From positions 124,001 to 188,000 of the forward strand of contig NZ_JAFEUM010000002.1 in the NCBI RefSeq assembly GCF_016900875.1: DNA of 64,000 nucleotides, written 5' to 3'. Shown here one piece after another: positions 36,827-46,288 of the stretch; position 1 is the first letter of the stretch, and each line of letters opens with the position of its first letter. A program made the position numbers and the translations under genes. The notes beneath the pieces were generated by a model. It worked only from the letters and a program-made list of their open reading frames with translations. It made no database searches and had not been told where the DNA came from. Origin of the DNA: Vibrio ulleungensis. GTDB lineage: Bacteria > Pseudomonadota > Gammaproteobacteria > Enterobacterales > Vibrionaceae.

Positions 36827-38199
36827 AGTTTATCTCCTAATAAATATTCTAACGCTGCGTCAATTCTTATATGTCCAAGCGGTTCAAGTTTAGAGTACTG
36901 CTTAGGTGCAAATGGAGAGAACTCAAAACCCGCTTTTGCCCAATAATCAGCATGAGGCAAGTTATCTGGGACTTCACCTGGATACACGGTGACGGCATTG
37001 TAGGCCATATCTCGACCTCGCAGCGCTGGAGATTTGCCGTTTGAGTCGGTAACCAATCCATACTCTGTGGCTTGAATAGAGCTTACAGACATCGTTTTTA
37101 GCTCGACGTGCTCAAAAGAGGCGTATTGCCAGACAGGGGCAATCAATGTCTGCAATAACTTATCGACATTCTTTTGCTGCTCTGGCGTGACGTGGTCAAT
37201 TTTGGTGGTGGCAAACAGTAGTTTGTCGGTTTTGGGCGAAAACAAACGATTTATGAGTGAATGCTTGCCAAACTTGAAACTTTTAATGATCTGCTCGAGG
37301 GCAAATTGCATATCTACGAAAGCGTGTTTACCTTGATTGAGCGAACCTAATAGATCCACCAGCACTATTTGGCGGTTAAACTGTGCAAAATAGTGTTTGA
37401 AAAACGGTTTAACGATTTCTTTTTTATACTCTTCAAACCGCTGTTCAAGAACGTATCGAGCCGACTTTTTAACCGTCTTGTTTGAAAATGCGCTTTTAGG
37501 CAGCGGGAAGAAATCTAATATTGGCGCCCCTGCATACTCACCCGGCAATACAAAGCGCCCAGGCTGGACATAGTGGTAGCCATGATCCTTACATTGATGT
37601 AAGTAATCTCGAAAAGTGTTGGCCGTTTCGTTAAACACCTGGTCATCACAGGGCAAATCGGGATCCAAATTGGCTACCTCGTGTATCCAGTCATTGGCTA
37701 GGGCTTGTTTGGTGTCATCGAGCCGTTGATACTGACTGTCGCTCCATTGCTCAAAGCTAAGTTCAAGTAGCGGCAAATCCAACAACCATTCTCCTGGATA
37801 GTCAACAATATCCACGTATAAGGTGGCTGTACTTCCCATTAATTTCTTGGTGCGCTTTTTGGGAGTGTAACGTAAGGCGAGTTTAATCGCCCCAACATCG
37901 GTTGTCGGTTTGGGCCAAATGGGTGGCTCTAAACTTAATGATTCGATGGCGGCGTTATAGCCAAAAGTTGGCGTAAGAATGTTGGACTGTGTTACCTGCC
38001 TTGCTCCAAGCAAGCGACCTTGAGATTGTGCCGTGAGTAAAGGCATCGCTTTGTGCGTGGAGCTGTATAACAATTGATTAGTAACAGACGTGATGAAAGC
38101 GGTTTTACCGGCGCGTGATAGTCCGGTGACACCCAATGAAATATGAGCGTCGACACCGCGTTGAAGTAACTGGTTAATTTCGTTTGATATTCGCTTCAT
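36820..38199 (-). CDS. ycjX: YcjX-type P-loop GTPase-like protein (DUF463)
   Basis: The 459-residue protein has the DUF463 features: P-loop GLSRAGKTAF near residue 24, a TLYVDIVDYPGEWLLDLPLL segment that looks like a switch or Walker B region (about 127), and the late FATTKIDHVTP resembling an NKxD-type specificity loop. In enterics YcjX is induced with the phage-shock regulon, and it sits next to ycjF and tyrR there as here. No pspABC genes are next to it in this window. GAGGG lies 5 nt before the ATG. Confidence 0.92.
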   Translation of the reverse strand: MKRISNEINQLLQRGVDAHISLGVTGLSRAGKTAFITSVTNQLLYSSTHKAMPLLTAQSQGRLLGARQVTQSNILTPTFGYNAAIESLSLEPPIWPKPTTDVGAIKLALRYTPKKRTKKLMGSTATLYVDIVDYPGEWLLDLPLLELSFEQWSDSQYQRLDDTKQALANDWIHEVANLDPDLPCDDQVFNETANTFRDYLHQCKDHGYHYVQPGRFVLPGEYAGAPILDFFPLPKSAFSNKTVKKSARYVLEQRFEEYKKEIVKPFFKHYFAQFNRQIVLVDLLGSLNQGKHAFVDMQFALEQIIKSFKFGKHSLINRLFSPKTDKLLFATTKIDHVTPEQQKNVDKLLQTLIAPVWQYASFEHVELKTMSVSSIQATEYGLVTDSNGKSPALRGRDMAYNAVTVYPGEVPDNLPHADYWAKAGFEFSPFAPKQYSKLEPLGHIRIDAALEYLLGDKLW

Positions 38200-38283
38200 A
38201 CAGCCCTCTAGTTTTACTCAGAGTAAGCAAATAGTATTCAAAGATCTAGCCATTTACCCAACGCGATATCATTCTGCTGGATG

Positions 38284-38469
38284 TTAATCTTCTTCAATCA
38301 GTTTGTAGATGACAAAAAGAGCCAACTCAAGCAGAAGTGTCAGGACAACCGTGATAGTCACATACTTTTCGTGGAAAATAGCGATCCCACCGAGTATCAG
38401 GTCATAGGCAATCACACCGCCAACCAAAATAGCGATGAGGATTTGTAAAGCTTGTACAAACTTTGGCAT
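38284..38469 (-). CDS. Small two-helix membrane protein (61 aa)
   Basis: This short protein has two hydrophobic helices (about 6-27 and 34-57), a single lysine at the N-terminus and an acidic end (LIEED). It has a good Shine-Dalgarno (GGAG, 6 nt before ATG), which argues it is real. It lies 84 bp before ycjX, where related genomes often have psp genes, but it does not look like PspB, PspC or PspG. The family is not recognised. A role in envelope stress is conjecture from position. Confidence 0.6.
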   Translation of the reverse strand: MPKFVQALQILIAILVGGVIAYDLILGGIAIFHEKYVTITVVLTLLLELALFVIYKLIEED

Positions 38470-38526
38470 GGTTTCTCCAGATTAGTTTTTTCTTTACTTT
38501 AGGAAATAGCTCGTTGAAATGATAGG

Positions 38527-38551
38527 AAAAAGCGCAGAAAACTGCGCTTTT
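38527..38551 (-). terminator. Terminator of the fumarase gene (minus strand)
   Basis: A 10-bp stem AAAAGCGCAG/CTGCGCTTTT with loop AAAA has T residues following on the minus strand. It lies 8 bp after the fumarase stop codon. Confidence 0.85.
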
Positions 38552-38558
38552 CTTATTT

Positions 38559-40070
38559 TTAGTCCATCTCTGCGATTTTTACTTTCCAAGTATCAGGACC
38601 AATCTGGTGTGCGTTCGCACCGTTTGAATCCACAGCGACCGTAACTGGCATATCTTCTACTTCGAATTCGTAAATAGCTTCCATACCGAGGTCCTCAAAC
38701 GCCACAACTTTCGCTTTTTTGATCGCCTTAGACACCAAATAAGCCGCGCCACCCACAGCCATTAAGTAAGCCGCTTTGTGTTCTTTTATGGAAGCAACCG
38801 TCTCAGATCCACGCTCAGCTTTACCGATCATACCGAGGACGCCCGTTTCTGTGAGCATCATATCGGTAAACTTGTCCATACGAGTCGAGGTTGTCGGGCC
38901 AGCAGGACCTACTACTTCGTCCCCTACGGCGTCAACAGGTCCAACGTAGTAGATGAACTTACCCTTGAAATCGACACCCTCAGGTAGCCCTTCTCCACTT
39001 TGCAGCATAGATTGAATACGTTTATGAGCAGCATCTCTTCCGGTTAAGATTTTTCCTGATAACAATAATGTCTCACCCGTTTTCCAGCTTTGGACATCAT
39101 CAGCCGTAATATTATCAAGATTCACTCTACGCGTGTTTTCGCCCGCTTCCCAAGTGATCTCAGGCCAATCTTCCAGTTTTGGCGTAGGCAATTCGGCTGC
39201 ACCGCTACCATCTAATGTGAAATGCACATGGCGCGTCGCAGCACAGTTAGGGATCATGCACACAGGTTTGGATGCGGCATGGGTTGGTGCGGTTTTGATT
39301 TTTACATCAACGATTGTAGTTAAGCCACCTAAGCCTTGTGCACCAATGCCTAGTTTGTTGACTCGATTGAAAATATCAAGTCGAAGCTCTTCTTCAGCAT
39401 TCTCTGGGCCATTATCGATAAGCTGCTGAATATCAATATGTTCCATGAGTGACTCTTTGGCCAATACCGCGGCTTTTTCCGCCGTGCCGCCAATGCCTAT
39501 ACCTAGCATACCTGGTGGGCACCAACCTGCTCCCATTGTAGGCAATGTTTTCTCAACCCATTCTGCTATGTCATCTGATGGGTTTAGCATGACCATTTTG
39601 GTTTTGTTTTCAGAGCCGCCACCTTTAGCCGCAATCTGCACTTCAACTTTATCACCAGGCACCATATTAATATGTACTACTGCTGGCGTATTATCTTTAG
39701 TATTGATCCGTTTGCCCGCCGGATCTTTTAGAACCGATGCACGCAACGGGTTATCGGGGTCGGTATAAGCTCGACGTACACCTTCGTCCACCATTTGTTG
39801 AACGGTGAGATCGCTGTTCCATTGCACTTGCATACCAATATTCACAAAGCAGGTAACAATGCCAGTATCCTGACAAATTGGTCGACGACCTTCAGCGGAC
39901 ATTCGCGAGTTTATTAAAATTTGCGCGATGGCGTCTTTGGCCGCTTGGCTTTGTTCCTTTTCGTACGCTTGTTCCAGCGCCTGGACAAAATCAAGTGGGT
40001 GGTAATAGGAAATATATTGCAGAGCATCAGCAACGCTGCTGATCAGATCTTCTTTATTTATGACCGTCAT
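38559..40070 (-). CDS. Class I (iron-sulfur) fumarate hydratase
   Basis: The enzyme interconverts fumarate and malate using a labile [4Fe-4S] cluster. The 503-residue length is the single-chain class I form. The likely cluster cysteines are Cys66 in RPICQDTG, Cys183 in GWCPPGM and Cys276 in MIPNCAATRH. C-terminal KGKFIYYVGPVD and VGPAGPTTSTRMDKF are fumarase beta-domain signatures. It could be called fumA or fumB; the sequence does not separate them. It is divergent from pabB with 123 bp between starts, which contain a small TGTTGA-GCT-TCAACA dyad at 40129-40143. Confidence 0.93.
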   Translation of the reverse strand: MTVINKEDLISSVADALQYISYYHPLDFVQALEQAYEKEQSQAAKDAIAQILINSRMSAEGRRPICQDTGIVTCFVNIGMQVQWNSDLTVQQMVDEGVRRAYTDPDNPLRASVLKDPAGKRINTKDNTPAVVHINMVPGDKVEVQIAAKGGGSENKTKMVMLNPSDDIAEWVEKTLPTMGAGWCPPGMLGIGIGGTAEKAAVLAKESLMEHIDIQQLIDNGPENAEEELRLDIFNRVNKLGIGAQGLGGLTTIVDVKIKTAPTHAASKPVCMIPNCAATRHVHFTLDGSGAAELPTPKLEDWPEITWEAGENTRRVNLDNITADDVQSWKTGETLLLSGKILTGRDAAHKRIQSMLQSGEGLPEGVDFKGKFIYYVGPVDAVGDEVVGPAGPTTSTRMDKFTDMMLTETGVLGMIGKAERGSETVASIKEHKAAYLMAVGGAAYLVSKAIKKAKVVAFEDLGMEAIYEFEVEDMPVTVAVDSNGANAHQIGPDTWKVKIAEMD

Positions 40071-40193
40071 AGCGATTCTCTTTTATCGTTCTAGGCTTCC
40101 AGTGAACAAAACTTGTCCTTTCAGAACCTGTTGAGCTTCAACAAGTTCAATTTATGATACTCTTGGCAGCCAAAACTGGCTATTTAGGGATTT

Positions 40194-41591
40194 ATGTCTT
40201 TGTCACAAATTACGCAATTATTTTCTCGTTTTAGTTTCGATAGTGCGAAATTTCAAAAACTTAGTCTCGATTATCACCCCTTGTTGGCCCAAGAGCTGTT
40301 TTCTAAAGTTCACCACAAGCCCTGGTCAATGCTGCTCTCGTCGGCGGGCGCTGTTCACCCAGATAGCCGCTATGATATTGTGGTTTTTGATCCCATTGCA
40401 TCAGTGTCCAGCCAAGGGACAGTAAACGTTATCGGTAGCTCAGACAGCTCAATCACAATTAAGGCCGCGCCATTTAAGGTGCTGCGCGAGATTGAACGCT
40501 GCTTACCAAACTGGGCAGAACTCGAGCCTAGTTTGCCATTTTGCGGCGGCATTTTAGGCTTATGGGGGTATGAACTGGGCAAAACGATAGAGCATGTCGC
40601 TGTGAGCACTATAAATGATATCTCTGTGCCGGATATGGCCGTTGGCGTGTTCACATGGGCTATCGTTATTGACCATAAAACAAAAACGGCATCAGCAGTG
40701 GGTTTAGACGCGAAGGCGCGTTACGCTCAACTCAAAGCGTCAACTCAGCCAGACCCCACGCCTTTTTCTTTAGTCAGTTCTTGGCAATCAAATATGGACA
40801 AAACGAGCTATATCGAGCGCTTCAACAAAGTAAAACAGTACATCTACGCGGGTGATTGCTATCAGATCAATTTGGCGCAGCGATTCCAAGCAACCTATCA
40901 AGGTTGTGAATGGCGCGCCTTTCAAAAACTGGAAGACAGCAATAAAGGTCCCTTTTCTGCCTTTTTGCGTTTAGAAGACTCGGCAGTTATCAGCGTATCA
41001 CCAGAGCGATTTATTCGCTTAGATGGCGATGATATGCAAACCAAACCGATAAAAGGGACGCGGCCACGAGGCGATACTCCTACCCAAGATAAAAACAATG
41101 CGGTTGCACTCGCAAACGCTGAGAAAGACCAAGCAGAAAATCTAATGATCGTTGATTTATTGAGAAATGACTTTGGGCGAGTGGCCACTCCAGGCTCAGT
41201 ACATGTCCCCATACTCTTCGATGTTGAGTCATTTCCAGCGGTTCATCATCTGGTCAGTACCGTTGAGGCAAAACTTGCTCCAAATAAGAGTGCCAGTGAA
41301 CTGCTTGAAGCGTGCTTTCCCGGCGGCTCAATAACTGGGGCTCCAAAGGTACGCGCAATGCAAATCATTGAAGAGCTTGAACCACATACTAGAAATGCGT
41401 ATTGCGGAAGTATTGGCTATATCAGCAACAATAATAAAATGGACACTAATATTGCAATTCGAACACTAGTAGCGCAAAACCAAACATTGTATGCATGGGC
41501 AGGAGGAGGTTTAGTTGTGGATAGTCAGGCCGATGCCGAATATCAAGAGACCTTAGACAAGCTGGCGAAGATCTTACCTACTTTAGACTAA
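40194..41591 (+). CDS. pabB: Aminodeoxychorismate synthase component I
   Basis: PabB converts chorismate with ammonia from PabA to 4-amino-4-deoxychorismate in folate synthesis. The 465-residue protein has the chorismate-binding signatures KPIKGTRPRG (with the lysine that marks PabB), IVDLLRNDFGRV and FPGGSITGAPKVRAMQII, and the N-terminal half has the FCGGILGLWGYELG block. AGGGA lies 6 nt before ATG 40194. It is monocistronic and is followed by a long imperfect palindrome. Confidence 0.93.
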   Translation: MSLSQITQLFSRFSFDSAKFQKLSLDYHPLLAQELFSKVHHKPWSMLLSSAGAVHPDSRYDIVVFDPIASVSSQGTVNVIGSSDSSITIKAAPFKVLREIERCLPNWAELEPSLPFCGGILGLWGYELGKTIEHVAVSTINDISVPDMAVGVFTWAIVIDHKTKTASAVGLDAKARYAQLKASTQPDPTPFSLVSSWQSNMDKTSYIERFNKVKQYIYAGDCYQINLAQRFQATYQGCEWRAFQKLEDSNKGPFSAFLRLEDSAVISVSPERFIRLDGDDMQTKPIKGTRPRGDTPTQDKNNAVALANAEKDQAENLMIVDLLRNDFGRVATPGSVHVPILFDVESFPAVHHLVSTVEAKLAPNKSASELLEACFPGGSITGAPKVRAMQIIEELEPHTRNAYCGSIGYISNNNKMDTNIAIRTLVAQNQTLYAWAGGGLVVDSQADAEYQETLDKLAKILPTLD

Positions 41592-41619
41592 ACAAGCCTT
41601 CTTTGATTAAGAACTTTTA

Positions 41620-41775
41620 TACCAAACGAAGTCATTAACTGGTCAGAAAATTGAGCTGGACACACCAATGAAAGCAAGGCAAAGATTTTGTAGATAGTGG
41701 TTTTACCTACAAAATCTTGAACGCCGTTATCAGTGACTTCAACGTGTAAGAATAATCAGGTAATGGCTTTTGCTG
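41620..41775. repeat. Imperfect palindromic intergenic element (ERIC/MITE-like candidate)
   Basis: Between pabB and gdx there is a 12-bp perfect inverted repeat, AAGATTTTGTAG (41682-41693) and CTACAAAATCTT (41707-41718). It lies within a larger imperfect palindrome: GTCATTAACTGGTCAG near 41634 resembles the reverse complement of the region near 41755-41768 (CATTA and CTG blocks conserved). There is no ORF. The whole looks like a non-coding palindromic repeat of the kind scattered in vibrio genomes, though copy number cannot be seen here. Confidence 0.55.
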
Positions 41776-41825
41776 GTCCTAGAGCGCACTAGCACTCTAA
41801 AAGTTCATATCGTGTGGTGAGCCAT

Positions 41826-42143
41826 TTAACTGTGAGCCAATTTTAGTCCAATAATTCCGGCAAAAATCAAACCAAGACTTACCAATTTAATAACATCGGT
41901 AGATTCATCAAACAGAACAATCCCAAACAGCGCGGTCCCAATTGCACCTATCCCTACCCATATAGCGTAGGCAGTACCAACAGGAAGGGTTTTCATTGAA
42001 ACGCCGAGCAATACTATACTAAATAGTAAACAGCATACTGTCGCAATAGACGGCCCTAGTTTGGTGAAGCCTTGTGAATATTTGAGACCTATGGCCCACC
42101 CAATCTCTAATAAACCTGCGACGACTAAAATTATCCAATTCAT
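41826..42143 (-). CDS. gdx: Guanidinium exporter (Gdx/SugE, SMR family)
   Basis: This 105-residue small multidrug resistance protein has four helices. The conserved glutamate is in the first helix ([14 protein letters not shown]13), and [12 protein letters not shown] follows in the second half. The SugE subgroup exports guanidinium in exchange for protons. The call is confirmed by a guanidine-II riboswitch directly upstream on the same strand. It lies 80 bp after ycdX and may be cotranscribed. Confidence 0.93.
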   Translation of the reverse strand: MNWIILVVAGLLEIGWAIGLKYSQGFTKLGPSIATVCCLLFSIVLLGVSMKTLPVGTAYAIWVGIGAIGTALFGIVLFDESTDVIKLVSLGLIFAGIIGLKLAHS

Positions 42144-42157
42144 AAATTTCTCTATGG

Positions 42158-42206
42158 ATTGGGGTCGTCCCCATCAAAAAATTGAGCGGTAAGGTCGTCC
42201 TTACTT
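42158..42206 (-). ncRNA. Guanidine-II (mini-ykkC) riboswitch
   Basis: On the minus strand two hairpins with identical ACGA loops appear: GTAAGG-ACGA-CCTTAC (42204-42189) and TGGGG-ACGA-CCCCA (42173-42160), joined by a 15-nt linker. Two short stems with ACGR tetraloops are the complete signature of the guanidine-II class. It sits 16 nt before the gdx start codon, where the weak SD AGAGA follows, so ligand binding should raise translation of the exporter. Confidence 0.93.
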
Positions 42207-42223
42207 CTATTAGTGATCTCTTT

Positions 42224-42970
42224 TTAATACAGTGAGTCGAACTCGGCAATACGTGGTTTGCCCCGCAGTGTCAGAAAGTGCAAAAACTGCTGAGTCGACG
42301 AGGTAATAACCCTTTCTTCGCGCACATTATATTTCTCTAACAAAGCAACCGCGAGTTGCAGTTGGCCTATTTGATCGTAAAAATGAGCGTCTGACCCGGT
42401 AGTAAATAGAACCCCAACTTTAGCGCCCACTTCGACAATTCGGTCGCAACGCTCTTCACTGCCTTTGCGACTGTTGCCGATCAGCGACGTATTATTAATT
42501 TCTATCGCCACATCATTGTGTTTGGCGCAGGACAACACTCGCTCAATATCAAATGGGTAATTAGGGTTGCCCAGGTGACCCAACGCATCTATTCGACCAC
42601 TCTCAATGGCCGAAATCAGGGCCTTGGTATGGCTTGCCTCATCACTTGGATGAAAAATAGGCTCATGGAAACTGCCAATCACCCAATCTAAAAGAGGGTC
42701 TGATGACAACGGAAGGTCAATCTCTCCGTCTTCGTTACAAATATTGGCTTCTACTCCACGGATAATACCGACACCTTCCAAGAATCGAGGTAATATTTTT
42801 TGGTTATTGAAGTACCAATAGTGAGGAGCACCTGGCATTTTGGGCGCATGGTCTGTTGTACATAATAGCGACAGACCATGACGTGAGGCTGCTGAGGCAT
42901 TTTCAGTCAAAGTGCTATAGGCGTGGCCTGAAGCAACGGTATGGGTATGAGTATCGACGACAATGTTCAT
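42224..42970 (-). CDS. ycdX: PHP-domain phosphatase YcdX
   Basis: The 248-residue protein is of the PHP family with a trinuclear metal site. The ligands are seen in [17 protein letters not shown] (5-21), [10 protein letters not shown] (about 39), [18 protein letters not shown] and [15 protein letters not shown]. YcdX is a phosphatase active on small phosphates; in E. coli it is linked to swarming. The gene is divergent from recQ, and it ends 17 bp before the gdx riboswitch. Confidence 0.9.
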   Translation of the reverse strand: MNIVVDTHTHTVASGHAYSTLTENASAASRHGLSLLCTTDHAPKMPGAPHYWYFNNQKILPRFLEGVGIIRGVEANICNEDGEIDLPLSSDPLLDWVIGSFHEPIFHPSDEASHTKALISAIESGRIDALGHLGNPNYPFDIERVLSCAKHNDVAIEINNTSLIGNSRKGSEERCDRIVEVGAKVGVLFTTGSDAHFYDQIGQLQLAVALLEKYNVREERVITSSTQQFLHFLTLRGKPRIAEFDSLY

Positions 42971-43265
42971 TGATTTCTCTTTGAATTCTACTACTAGATT
43001 ACGACCGAGTTGGCATCACTGTGTTGACTGTAAGCACAGACAAGCACTTAAGGAGCCACTATATCGGATTTCGTGTCCATTGACTAAGCATCCTCATGTT
43101 TAGATGGGTTACAAAATAATTATAAGTACTAAATTCGGTTGGATTGAACGATATCCTGACAGCTTGACTAGCGTTTTGTATTCAGTTCGCTACTATCTCT
43201 TTTCATCTAATTCAAGTGTATTGCCACTGCGTGTCGATACCCCAAATGAGTACAAGAGAATCGGC
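42971..43265. other. Intergenic region between ycdX and recQ
   Basis: This 295-bp stretch holds the divergent promoters. An open frame runs through its right part into recQ from an ATG at 43104, but that ATG has no Shine-Dalgarno and the added residues do not look like RecQ. No hairpin or repeat stands out. Confidence 0.45.
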
Positions 43266-45392
43266 GTGGCACAATCCCCCTTAAACATATTGCAATCGGT
43301 ATTTGGTTATTCTGACTTTAGACATCAACAGCAAGACATTGTTGAGCAACTCATCGATGGCAATCATGTTCTAACAATCATGCCAACCGGTGGTGGCAAG
43401 TCATTATGTTATCAAATACCCGCTCTCGCCAGACAGGGAGTTGGCATTGTTGTATCCCCGTTGATTGCTTTGATGAAAGACCAGGTCGATGCTCTGCATC
43501 AATTAGGCATTAAAGCTGCGTTTCTAAACTCTACACAAGATCAGTACGAGCAGATTCAAGTGGAGCAATGGGTGCTCAACAATGAAATACAGCTACTCTA
43601 TGTTGCACCCGAGCGGTTATTAATGGAGCGAACTTTACAGTTGTTGGAACAAACATCGATTTCTTTGTTTGCCATAGATGAAGCGCACTGTGTGAGTCAG
43701 TGGGGCCATGACTTTCGTCCTGAGTACCAAAAGTTATCGATACTTCAACATCGCTTCCCATCCATACCGAGGATTGCTCTGACTGCGACAGCAGACTCAA
43801 AAACGCAGCACGAAATCGCCACGCAGCTTGGTCTTGTCGACGCGAAGCACTATGTTCATAGTTTCGACAGGCCCAACATTCGATACCATGTTAACGAACC
43901 AAACAACGCTAAAGCCGATCTTTGGTCGTTTATCAACGACTCTCACGCTAACGATGCCGGTGTTATCTATTGTTTGTCACGAAAAAAAGTCGAAGAAACT
44001 GCGCAGTGGTTGAACGAGAAAGGCCGCACCGCACTGCCCTACCATGCAGGCTTATCTAATCAAGTGCGAGAAACAAATCAGCAACGATTTTTACGAGAAG
44101 ATGGCGTGATCATTGTGGCGACAATCGCGTTTGGGATGGGTATTGATAAACCGGATGTGCGGTTTGTTGCGCATTTAAGTTTACCCAAAAGCATCGAGTC
44201 GTATTACCAAGAAACCGGACGCGCTGGACGAGATGGCGAGCCAGCAAACGCATGGATGGCCTACGGCATGCAAGACATGGTGTTGCAAAGACAAATGTTG
44301 GAAAACTCAGATGGCCCGCGCGAGTATAAGCAAGTTCAATCTCAAAAGCTCAATGCGCTATTGGGCTATTGTGAGTTGATCGACTGTCGTCGCCAAACAC
44401 TGTTGCGATACTTTGGACAGCAGAGCGAACCATGCGGTAACTGTGATAACTGTTTGTCCCCGCCAAGTACATGGGATGGAACTGAAGCAGCGCAAAAAGC
44501 ATTATCTGCAGTCTATCGATGCGGCCAGCGCTTTTCTGTCACCTACATCATAAACGTGCTACTGGGTAAAAAGGAACAACGAATAGAGCGCTTTGGGCAT
44601 GACAGATTATCGACGTTTGGTATTGGCACAGATCTAAGTGCAAACCAATGGAAAGGGGTTTTTCGTCAACTTATCGCAATGGATTATTTAACCGTTGAAG
44701 GTGAATTCAATAACTTAAAACTCACATCGAGTTGCCGAGAAATCCTACGTGGCGAAAAACGTGTGCAACTTAGGCAATTAAGAAAAAGCAAAAGTGCCTC
44801 TCGTGCCACCCAATCTGCGGCTAGCGACGCACTTGATGCAGCAGACTTAGAGCAATTTGAAAAACTCAAGTCCGTAAGAGCTCAGCTCGCTAATGAACAA
44901 GGCGTGCCAGCATACGTAATCTGTCATGACAAAAGCTTACGTGAAGCCGCTAGGTCTCGCCCACTAACTAAAGAATCATTATCTAGCGTGTCGGGCTTTG
45001 GCGAGAACAAAGTCGCAAAATATGGTGACGCAATTATCGCGGTCATTGAAGCACGCCAATATGAAGCTAGACAGCTAAATGCAACGGAACAACAAAGCTG
45101 CACACTGTTTAAACAAGGGAGTAGCATTGACACAATCGCCTCGCAACGCTCGCTATCAAGTGCAACCATCTATGGACATTTAGTGAGCGGCGTTGAAGTC
45201 GGTCAACTCGAGCTTCATCAGCTGATGGATATTAATGAATCAGATCTTGCTGTGCTATCTTCAAAAGCCCAACAGTTAAATTCAATCAGTGATAGGAAAC
45301 TCAAACCGCTGTTCGACGCTTTGGGAGAATCATGGAGTTACGATCAACTCAAAGCCATACTTGCCCATCTAACGTGGCAAAACAGACCCTAG
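43266..45392 (+). CDS. recQ: RecQ-family DNA helicase with HRDC and C-terminal helix-turn-helix domains
   Basis: The product is 708 residues from GTG 43266 (AGAGA 6 nt upstream), where [19 protein letters not shown] starts a normal RecQ. Motifs are [14 protein letters not shown] (Walker A), [20 protein letters not shown] (DEAH-type), TATAD and the [10 protein letters not shown] motif VI. The zinc cluster [23 protein letters not shown] follows, then a winged helix and an HRDC domain ([21 protein letters not shown]). The last 100 residues ([20 protein letters not shown]) form an extra HTH not present in the 609-residue E. coli RecQ. It unwinds DNA 3'-5' in repair. Confidence 0.9.
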   Translation: MAQSPLNILQSVFGYSDFRHQQQDIVEQLIDGNHVLTIMPTGGGKSLCYQIPALARQGVGIVVSPLIALMKDQVDALHQLGIKAAFLNSTQDQYEQIQVEQWVLNNEIQLLYVAPERLLMERTLQLLEQTSISLFAIDEAHCVSQWGHDFRPEYQKLSILQHRFPSIPRIALTATADSKTQHEIATQLGLVDAKHYVHSFDRPNIRYHVNEPNNAKADLWSFINDSHANDAGVIYCLSRKKVEETAQWLNEKGRTALPYHAGLSNQVRETNQQRFLREDGVIIVATIAFGMGIDKPDVRFVAHLSLPKSIESYYQETGRAGRDGEPANAWMAYGMQDMVLQRQMLENSDGPREYKQVQSQKLNALLGYCELIDCRRQTLLRYFGQQSEPCGNCDNCLSPPSTWDGTEAAQKALSAVYRCGQRFSVTYIINVLLGKKEQRIERFGHDRLSTFGIGTDLSANQWKGVFRQLIAMDYLTVEGEFNNLKLTSSCREILRGEKRVQLRQLRKSKSASRATQSAASDALDAADLEQFEKLKSVRAQLANEQGVPAYVICHDKSLREAARSRPLTKESLSSVSGFGENKVAKYGDAIIAVIEARQYEARQLNATEQQSCTLFKQGSSIDTIASQRSLSSATIYGHLVSGVEVGQLELHQLMDINESDLAVLSSKAQQLNSISDRKLKPLFDALGESWSYDQLKAILAHLTWQNRP

Positions 45393-45483
45393 TAATGAAC
45401 CAATAGGTCGATTATTCTGTATTTAAAATAAGTGAATCGGCGCGATAACTTTAAAACGCCTATTATCGTTAACTTCTGAATAG

Positions 45484-46080
45484 ATGATTATGACTAAAGA
45501 CGAATTTTTGTTGCGCTTTCAAAGCCTTTCACCCACACAGTATCAGCACCATCGGCCACTTTCTAAGGTGCACTCTTCACCGAGACCACTGCGTGACGCC
45601 GCGGTACTGATTGGATTGGTCGAGCGAGAGCAACAGCTCCAGCTGGTGTTAACTCGTCGAGCAGACCATCTAAAACATCACCCAGGACAAGTGAGTTTTC
45701 CTGGCGGTAAAGTAGAAAAACACGATCTCGACGTAGCGGAAACAGCTTTGCGAGAAACCCATGAAGAGTTGGGTATTCCGCCACACAAGATCAAAGTTAT
45801 TGGCGCACTTCCGTCACTCAATACAGTGTCTAGTTTTTCCGTTGTACCCGTCGTTGCTTTTATCGATGCAAGCTATCAACCGATCATCGACGAGAACGAA
45901 GTGGCAGAACTGTTTGAGGTTCCAGCATCATTCATACTCAGTCCAGACGCCCTAAGCAGTTACAGTGTCACTCATAAAGGCGTGTCTCATACTATTTATG
46001 GCGCTTTGTTTGAACAACAATTTATTTGGGGTGTAACCGCACAAATATTGCACGCCTTACAGAGGCAACTTTCGATTTGA
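45484..46080 (+). CDS. nudL: NUDIX hydrolase, NudL-type CoA pyrophosphatase
   Basis: The 198-residue protein has a Nudix box GGKVEKHDLDVAETALRETHEELGI (positions about 78-102, with the RETHEE catalytic core). The preceding LTRRADHLKHHPGQVSFPGG is the NuCoA (UPF0035) signature that marks CoA-cleaving members. It is expected to hydrolyse CoA or acyl-CoA. The start is uncertain between ATG 45484 and 45490, as neither has a good SD. It is codirectional with recQ, 92 bp downstream, and has no clear terminator. Confidence 0.87.
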   Translation: MIMTKDEFLLRFQSLSPTQYQHHRPLSKVHSSPRPLRDAAVLIGLVEREQQLQLVLTRRADHLKHHPGQVSFPGGKVEKHDLDVAETALRETHEELGIPPHKIKVIGALPSLNTVSSFSVVPVVAFIDASYQPIIDENEVAELFEVPASFILSPDALSSYSVTHKGVSHTIYGALFEQQFIWGVTAQILHALQRQLSI

Positions 46081-46288
46081 TCGTGTTTGTCTTTTGTTTA
46101 AAGTCTGGTTTTTGATGCCATAACCAACAGATAAGGTACAAGTCCTAAAAAACCGCTATTTTTTACTGTATTGCCGGCAATTAGTGGTTGAAGCCAAATA
46201 ATTGCTAGGTAAACTGTACAGATCGATAAAAGTGCGCACTGCACTGCCTGTTTGGGCTCTTTTTATACACAATGGAGTATTACATTAC

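Noticed and set aside
43104..43265. N-terminal extension of recQ from ATG 43104
   Set aside because: There is no SD, and the added 54 residues do not resemble RecQ; GTG 43266 has a good SD.
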